Source: Bacteroidales bacterium (GTDB lineage: Bacteria > Bacteroidota > Bacteroidia > Bacteroidales > UBA932). Taken from it: 64,000 bases of DNA. The position numbers were made by a program, and so were the translations under genes. The stretch's first letter is position 1, and each line of letters opens with the position of its first letter. The stretch lies in the NCBI GenBank assembly GCA_011620605.1, contig WOYW01000014.1, positions 1-64,000 of the forward strand, written 5' to 3'. The notes below the pieces were generated by a model. The model saw only the letters and a program-made list of their open reading frames with translations. It did not search any database and had not been told where the DNA came from. Shown here in pieces: positions 57,433-64,000 of this stretch.

Positions 57433-58557
57433 TTACTGGGTGATCATCATGGGCATGATGAGGGCGCAGATCTCTTCGTTTTCCGAGTCAGGGGTGATGG
57501 GAGTGATCAGGCCGACACGGGAGGGGTGGCTCAGGGCGATGTTGACTTCGGTGCCGGGAAGGTTGGCCAGTATTTCGGCAAGGAATACGGATTTGAAGCC
57601 CATTTCTATGGCGGGGCCGTCGTACTGGCAGGTGATGCGTTCCTGGGCCGCGATGCGGAATTCAATGTCCTGGGCCGATACAAAGATCTGATTTGCCGAG
57701 AATAACAGTTTGATGAGATTGGTGGCCTGGTTGGAGCATACGCTTACACGGCGTACAGCATTCATCAGTTCCAGACGGTCTGCTATGATGTTGTTGGGAT
57801 TGTTCTGGGGAATAACGCTTCTGTAAGCGGGGTAGTTGCCTTCTACCAGGCGGCAGATCATATGGTACGAGCCAAATGTAAAGAATGCATTGGTTTTGTC
57901 GTATGAAATGGTAATATCTTCTTCAATTTTTACTAACAGGTTCTTGAGTATGTTGGCTGGCTTTTTGGGCAGAATGAAAGAAGAATCTTCAAGGGCTTTT
58001 ATATCTGTCCTGGTGTAGCAAACAAGTTTGTGGGAATCGGAAGCAACCAGGTTGGCAGCTTCTTTTTTCAGGTCAAAAAAGACGCCATTCATAACGGGAC
58101 GCAATTCTTCGTCACCTGCGGCGTAAAGTGTACGGTTTATACCTTCCAGCAACACGTCAGGTGAAAATGAAATGGAAAGACTTTCAGTGGGTTCTTTGAT
58201 CTGGGGATAATCTTCTGCCGGGAAGCCGGGTACCTGAAATTTACCGGTAGACCAGGTAAATTCAATAATATTCTGTTCTTTGTTGAAAGCAAATGTCAGC
58301 GGTTGCTCGGGAAATTCCTTAAGCGATTCTGTCAGGATACGGGCCGGAATGGCTACGCTGCCTTCTTCAATCACTGATTCCAGTGGCATGGTTGTACGCA
58401 ACGTGGTTTCCAGGTCCGATGCTGTTATTGTCAGTGAGTCACCGGCCAGGTTAAACAAAAAATTGTCCAGAATGGGCAACGTATTTTTGGAAGCGATAAC
58501 CCTGTTGACGGATTGAAGCCTTCCCAACAGTTCTGAGCTTGATACAACAAATTTCAT
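57433..58557 (-). CDS. dnaN: DNA polymerase III sliding clamp, beta subunit
   Basis: This 374-residue clamp starts MKFVVSSSELLGRLQSVNRV and shows three similar domains, with LPILDNFLFNLAGDSLTITA in the first and a C-terminal ALIMPMMITQ, the usual end of Bacteroidota DnaN. It encircles DNA and tethers polymerases. Here dnaN is not next to dnaA, as is normal in Bacteroidota. A -7 box (TATATTTG on minus strand, 58584-58577) lies 19 bases upstream of its start. Sequence is highly typical and normal length. Confidence 0.96.
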   Translation of the reverse strand: MKFVVSSSELLGRLQSVNRVIASKNTLPILDNFLFNLAGDSLTITASDLETTLRTTMPLESVIEEGSVAIPARILTESLKEFPEQPLTFAFNKEQNIIEFTWSTGKFQVPGFPAEDYPQIKEPTESLSISFSPDVLLEGINRTLYAAGDEELRPVMNGVFFDLKKEAANLVASDSHKLVCYTRTDIKALEDSSFILPKKPANILKNLLVKIEEDITISYDKTNAFFTFGSYHMICRLVEGNYPAYRSVIPQNNPNNIIADRLELMNAVRRVSVCSNQATNLIKLLFSANQIFVSAQDIEFRIAAQERITCQYDGPAIEMGFKSVFLAEILANLPGTEVNIALSHPSRVGLITPITPDSENEEICALIMPMMITQ

Positions 58558-58584
58558 AAGTCATTATTTTATCATACAAATATA

Positions 58585-60198
58585 CTAAAAAAGTGCGTTG
58601 GAAGATTCAGGTGCATAGGATTTTTCCATAGCCAGTAATTTTTGCTTACGCTCCAGCCCTGCGGCATAGCCTACCAGGGATCCGTCAGACCCGATCACCC
58701 GGTGACAGGGAATAATTACGGCAAAAGGATTGGCATAATTTGCCTGGCCCACGGCACGTGTGGCTTTTGGATTGTCTATCATTTCGGCCAACTTGGCATA
58801 AGTTGTGGTAGTCCCATACGGTATCCGCTGCAGTGAAGACCATACATGTTTCTGAAAATCAGTACCTTCTATATGCAAGGGTAGGTCAAAACTGCGCCGG
58901 GTGCCTTTAAAATACTCATCCAGCTGTTCCAGAGCCATCAGCAACACGGTCGGCCGAGGTTCATCGTCATCCATGGGCTCTCCGCTCTTGTAAAAGCCTT
59001 TCAAATTGTAATCGTCTTCAAATGCCGAGGCGGTCAATTCTTCGAATTCATTTGCCGAGAAGGAGAAGTTTCCCAGCGGTGTCTTGGTGTAGACTTTATA
59101 CCGAGGCACCTGCGGTCCTCCGGTGAGGGTGCGGAACATATCCTGAGCCACTCGCCCTGAAACTCCGTCCGTGCCCAGCATCCTGATCAGTCGTTTGTAG
59201 TCGGCCAGCACGCTCCGTCTTTTTTGGCGCCCTTTGAGCAACAACCGGAGTTCTTCCCGGAGCTTATCCGGATTGCATTCTTTTTGAATGAGTTCACGGA
59301 CCGAGTTTTTCTGCAGGATCAGGTTGGGAAGGGAAATGTATTTCACCTTGATGATGGTCCGTGCGATAGCAACCGACACCGGATTACCTCCGTAACACAC
59401 CACCTGGGGACATTGCAGGATGGCTGCCTCCAGGGTGGCGGTGCCGCTTGTAACTATCGCAGCTTCTGCCTGTTGAAGGATCTCGTAAGTATAGCCGTAC
59501 ATAACGCGTACGGGAAGATCCTTCAGAATATTGTCGTAAACCGTCGTTGGAATGGAAGGCGTGGCAGCAACGATCCACTGGTAATCCGGAAAATCCCTGA
59601 TTATAGCGGCTGCCCTTGGGAGAATGAAATTGATCTCGTTCAGACGGCTTCCGGGAAGTATGGCCAGGACAGGTTCCGGTCCTAATTTGTATTTCTTCCT
59701 GAAAACATCGGGAGAGTCCAGGGTCTCCATGGCATCGGCCAAATTGTCCAGAACAGGATTTCCCAGGTAAACGGCATTGATGTTTTTGGAGTGGAAATAA
59801 TCAGTCTCGAAAGGAAATATCACGTACAACCTGGAAACGTATTTTCTGATCTTTTTAATCCGATATTCCCTGGAAGCCCACACTTTAGGGGCAATGTAAT
59901 AAAATGTTTTGATGCCTTTCCGTGACGCAAATTTGGCCATTGGCAGGTTGAATCCCGGGTAATCTATCAGGACCAGTACGTCGGGATTGTATTCCAACAG
60001 GTCTTTTTTACAATTGGACAGGTCTTTTATGAGCGATCCCATACGGGCAGCCACTTCTACAAACCCCATAACGGCCGTCCGTGTATCGGGCCCCCGGTAC
60101 CTAAATTCAGCCAGCGAGTCCGCCTGGGTCAGCGCTTGTATCAGCTGTTTGGCGTAAAGATCACCGGACACTTCTCCGGCAATGATGAAGTATCGCAT
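58585..60198 (-). CDS. Lipid-A-disaccharide synthase fused to O6-alkylguanine-DNA alkyltransferase
   Basis: The 537-residue product has two unrelated domains in one frame. Residues 1-375 are LpxB: MRYFIIAGEVSGDLYAKQLI, YYIAPKVWASREYRIKKIRK, ILPGSRLNEINFILPRAA and VTSGTATLEAAILQCPQVVC, joining UDP-2,3-diacyl-GlcN and lipid X in lipid A synthesis at the inner membrane. Residues about 380-535 are an Ogt/MGMT enzyme, including FQKHVWSSLQRIPYGTTTTY, and the active-site NPFAVIIPCHRVIGSDGSLV with acceptor Cys. No stop or start-like gap lies between them, and the linker is short (TGGPQVPRYKVYTKTPLGNF starts the second domain). SurE, 6 bases upstream, and LpxB are often neighbours in this phylum. The fusion joins an envelope enzyme and a DNA-repair enzyme. 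Confidence 0.9.
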   Translation of the reverse strand: MRYFIIAGEVSGDLYAKQLIQALTQADSLAEFRYRGPDTRTAVMGFVEVAARMGSLIKDLSNCKKDLLEYNPDVLVLIDYPGFNLPMAKFASRKGIKTFYYIAPKVWASREYRIKKIRKYVSRLYVIFPFETDYFHSKNINAVYLGNPVLDNLADAMETLDSPDVFRKKYKLGPEPVLAILPGSRLNEINFILPRAAAIIRDFPDYQWIVAATPSIPTTVYDNILKDLPVRVMYGYTYEILQQAEAAIVTSGTATLEAAILQCPQVVCYGGNPVSVAIARTIIKVKYISLPNLILQKNSVRELIQKECNPDKLREELRLLLKGRQKRRSVLADYKRLIRMLGTDGVSGRVAQDMFRTLTGGPQVPRYKVYTKTPLGNFSFSANEFEELTASAFEDDYNLKGFYKSGEPMDDDEPRPTVLLMALEQLDEYFKGTRRSFDLPLHIEGTDFQKHVWSSLQRIPYGTTTTYAKLAEMIDNPKATRAVGQANYANPFAVIIPCHRVIGSDGSLVGYAAGLERKQKLLAMEKSYAPESSNALF

Positions 60199-60204
60199 TT
60201 TTCT

Positions 60205-62090
<1,886 letters not shown>

Positions 62091-62118
62091 TTACGACAAT
62101 ACTTACATTAATGAAGGG

Positions 62119-62146
62119 GATGGCCGCAAGGTCATCTCTTTTTTTT
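62119..62146 (+). terminator. gapA intrinsic terminator
   Basis: GATGGCC (62119-62125), loop GCAA, GGTCATC (62130-62136, one G-T pair), then a run of T. The T run overlaps the start of the next promoter box. Confidence 0.8.
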
Positions 62147-62153
62147 ATATTTG
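62146..62153 (+). promoter_or_regulatory. -7 box before glycosyltransferase (leaderless start)
   Basis: TATATTTG ends 3 bases before the ATG at 62157. Confidence 0.55.
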
Positions 62154-62156
62154 TGT

Positions 62157-63170
62157 ATGGTTTCGGTCATTATGGCAGCATACAATACTCGAGGGTTTAT
62201 TTCTGCCGCACTGGATAGTGTTTTTGCACAGACATATGCTGATTATCAGGTCATTGTGGTAGATGACGCATCTACCGATGGAACCGCTGAGATCCTATTG
62301 TCCTACCATGATCCGCGTTTGATCATCCTGCGTAACGAAACCCGGCGGGGAGCAGCCTTTTCCCGTAACAGGGCTATGGATGAGGCCACGGGTGAATACC
62401 TGGCCATTCTGGATGCCGATGATTTCTGGGCTCCCGATAAGCTTAAAGAACAGGTGGAGTTCATGAACAACCATCCTACAATTGCCGGGGTTGGAAGTTA
62501 TGTATATGAGACCGATGAAACCGGAAGACGTATACGAGCCGTACGCTTCCCGGTGTACTCCGGACAGATCCGGTGTTCCATGTTTTTTCGCTGTACCATT
62601 GTTCATTCCTCAATAATGCTGCGACATTCATTTATGATAGAAAATGAACTCCGGTACAACGAATCTTTTCCGGGATCCCATGATTTTGAATTGTGGAGTC
62701 GAGCCGTGTTTATGGGAGATTTTCATCACATACCTCGTTACCTGACCTATTACCGCAGTAGTCCGGGCCAGATATCGGAAGACCTTACCGGCACCCAAAA
62801 AGAGCACGCCATAAAAGTGTACCATACCCTGCTGCATAAAATGGGTTATGAACCCACCCAAAACGAATTGGATTGTCACCTGATGCTTGTCGGTATTGAC
62901 ACGGACCTGGAAGATGAAAAGACCAGATGCAACAGCGTACTGGACTGGTGTGACAAACTCTACCACAGGAACCTGGAAAAGTCTGTTTTCAGACAATACT
63001 TCTTTGCCAATGAGATCCTTTTGCGTTTCCTGAAATATTGTTACGATAATTCTTTGGGTTTCTTCAGAACGTTCCGGTTGATGATCTCCCTACATTGGCG
63101 TATGAAATGGTGTTTCTTCCCGTATTTCCAGATATTCCAGCGTCTGTCCATTAATTACAAAGATGTTTGA
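62157..63170 (+). CDS. Family 2 glycosyltransferase
   Basis: The product has 337 residues from ATG 62157; the TTG at 62151 lies inside the -7 box. A GT-A fold is indicated by VSVIMAAYNTRGFISAALDS, YQVIVVDDASTDGTAEI and the metal site GEYLAILDADDFWAPDKLKE. Acceptor-side residues such as IVHSSIMLRHSFMI resemble chain-adding LPS or capsule glycosyltransferases. It overlaps the following methyltransferase gene by 8 bases, so they are probably cotranscribed. The substrate is unknown. Confidence 0.88.
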   Translation: MVSVIMAAYNTRGFISAALDSVFAQTYADYQVIVVDDASTDGTAEILLSYHDPRLIILRNETRRGAAFSRNRAMDEATGEYLAILDADDFWAPDKLKEQVEFMNNHPTIAGVGSYVYETDETGRRIRAVRFPVYSGQIRCSMFFRCTIVHSSIMLRHSFMIENELRYNESFPGSHDFELWSRAVFMGDFHHIPRYLTYYRSSPGQISEDLTGTQKEHAIKVYHTLLHKMGYEPTQNELDCHLMLVGIDTDLEDEKTRCNSVLDWCDKLYHRNLEKSVFRQYFFANEILLRFLKYCYDNSLGFFRTFRLMISLHWRMKWCFFPYFQIFQRLSINYKDV

Positions 63171-63924
63171 TATAAAACAATACCGCCGTAAAGAAGCCGA
63201 GGTACAGCGGGTAGGATCTCTTATGCGTATGCTTCCCGCTGATGCTGTGGAAGTTTTGGAAGCAGGATGCAGGGAAGGTTATATCACCCTAAAACTGGCA
63301 GAAAAATATCCGTCCGTAATCGCGCTGGACCTGAAATTACCCCAGATCTATCACCCCAATGTAACTTGCATGCAGGGAGATATTACCGTCTTACCTTTTA
63401 AGGACGGATCATTTGACCTGGTCGTCTGTACGGAAGTCCTGGAACACATCCCGCCTGAAAAACTGGGAACAGCCTGCCGGGAATTGATGCGTGTGTCCCG
63501 CCGGTACTTGTTGATAGGGGTGCCATACAAACAGGATCTGCGCGTTCATGCCATGAAATGCATCCATTGTGGCACAATCAATCCTACTACAGGACATGTC
63601 AATACTTTTGATGAAGACCTTCTTAAGGACCTTTTCAAAGACATGCCTTTAGGGACTGTTGAATACCCGGTGACAGGAGTATACAAAACAAACCGCCTTT
63701 CGTATGGCTTATACAAACGGTTTGGTTTTCCCTATGGGTCTTATGAGCAGGAAGAACCCTGCATCCATTGCGGTTTGCCTTTGAAAAAACCGCACCTGAA
63801 CATACTGGCGCGTATGGTATGTCTTTTTGCCAAGGGTTTGGAATTTCTCCAAAACAAAACAGGGCCCAGTAAGAGCCCTGTCTGGATCCATATTCTATGG
63901 GATACTAATCGGCGGGATTCATAG
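63163..63924 (+). CDS. Class I SAM-dependent methyltransferase
   Basis: This 253-residue protein has a Rossmann SAM-binding core: VEVLEAGCREGYITLKLAEK (motif I), IALDLKLPQIYHPN, MQGDITVLPFKDGSFDLVVC then TEVLEHIPPEKLG (post-motifs, Methyltransf_11 type). An insertion with CIHCGTINPTTGHVNTF and a later CIHCGLP supplies two CxxC pairs that could bind zinc. Start codon lies in the end of the upstream glycosyltransferase gene. A role in modifying the same glycan or lipid is inferred from the overlap. The last codons contain an inverted AGGGC/GAGCCCT that could be a terminator. Confidence 0.82.
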   Translation: MFDIKQYRRKEAEVQRVGSLMRMLPADAVEVLEAGCREGYITLKLAEKYPSVIALDLKLPQIYHPNVTCMQGDITVLPFKDGSFDLVVCTEVLEHIPPEKLGTACRELMRVSRRYLLIGVPYKQDLRVHAMKCIHCGTINPTTGHVNTFDEDLLKDLFKDMPLGTVEYPVTGVYKTNRLSYGLYKRFGFPYGSYEQEEPCIHCGLPLKKPHLNILARMVCLFAKGLEFLQNKTGPSKSPVWIHILWDTNRRDS

Positions 63925-64000
63925 AAATGTCTATGAAGTTGCCTTGTTTAAGGAATTTCTTCAGGAATTTCTGTACCGAACCGGGAGTGATACCTTTCAC
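63905..64000 (-). CDS. C-terminal end of a probable M16 (insulinase-like) peptidase, partial
   Basis: The minus strand is open from the window edge for 31 codons (VKGITPGSVQKFLKKFLKQG then NFIDISMNPAD) and stops at 63905-63907. The sequence resembles the end of Bacteroidota M16 zinc peptidases, where ITPxxVQxFxxxxLKQGN is followed by a strand. It overlaps the end of the convergent methyltransferase gene by 20 bases. Too little is present to be sure. Confidence 0.45.
   Translation of the reverse strand: MKGITPGSVQKFLKKFLKQGNFIDISMNPAD

Noticed and set aside
6904-59059. The TTGCCGAG octamer as a KOPS or Chi-like polar signal
   Set aside because: Counts on the two strands are nearly equal (19 and 21), whereas these signals are strongly oriented along a replichore. 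The window may be short, so this is provisional.

Overview
The window looks like chromosomal DNA of a fermentative member of the Bacteroidota, most likely order Bacteroidales. Supporting signs are promoters of the TTG-N19..21-TAnnTTTG type, absence of obvious Shine-Dalgarno sequences, an S46 dipeptidyl-peptidase, a Bacteroides-type Wza/Wzc capsule export set, a BACON-domain lipoprotein, an RRM RNA-binding protein, and ptb-buk-ackA fermentation genes. Genus cannot be fixed from sequence alone.

Layout. (1) 1-4280: 3' end of a surface polysaccharide locus (epimerase, WecA/WbpL-like transferase, remnants of wbuC and of an ATPase gene, then gmd-fcl for GDP-fucose). (2) 4.3-6.6 kb: an AT-rich RloA/RloB-like ATPase + TOPRIM pair, a candidate defence module. 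(3) 6.6-22.5 kb: a decayed, repeat-rich accessory region with four different DUF4143-type AAA ATPases, intact glmS plus an internally deleted glmS copy, a broken transaldolase plus a second fragment of it, an intact and a broken pRiA4b ORF-3 type gene, a lipoprotein, a flavodoxin-domain protein and a creatininase-family protein, separated by several families of short repeats. (4) 22.5-28 kb: capsule export operon wza-wzc(BY-kinase)-PHP phosphatase-BACON lipoprotein on the minus strand. (5) 28.2-34.7 kb: clpC, gyrA, a TPR protein. (6) 34.7-39 kb: a REP-associated transposase (RAYT1), then the ackA-ptb-buk operon. (7) 39-44.4 kb: comEC, an RRM protein, three tiny hydrophobic peptide genes, an S46 peptidase. 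(8) 44.4-50.4 kb: minus-strand rmlA-rmlB-ugd-flippase-glycosyltransferase. (9) 50.4-54.7 kb: a two-receptor amino-acid transporter fusion, a BtuF-like lipoprotein, tRNA-Thr(CGT), a BaiN/HI0933-type flavoprotein. (10) 54.7-64 kb: a second RAYT, a degenerate FAA-hydrolase-like gene, a DnaQ-type exonuclease, dnaN, an LpxB-Ogt fusion, surE, gapA, a glycosyltransferase, a methyltransferase and the end of a probable M16 peptidase.

The most interesting content is at the level of short repeats. Two REP families each occur next to their own RAYT gene (REP1 with RAYT1, REP2 with RAYT2). Repeats often sit as inverted pairs in which the outer length is nearly constant (REP1 105-107 bp, REP2 101 bp, a third family REP3 104-105 bp) while the inner 61-67 bp is usually unrelated between copies. 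Units supply stop codons and C- or N-terminal residues of neighbouring genes, including both RAYTs, and in one case lie between the -33 and -7 promoter boxes. Independently, the octamer TTGCCGAG/CTCGGCAA occurs about 40 times in 64 kb (about 2 expected by chance), on both strands, in coding and non-coding DNA, and is missing from the parts that look imported.
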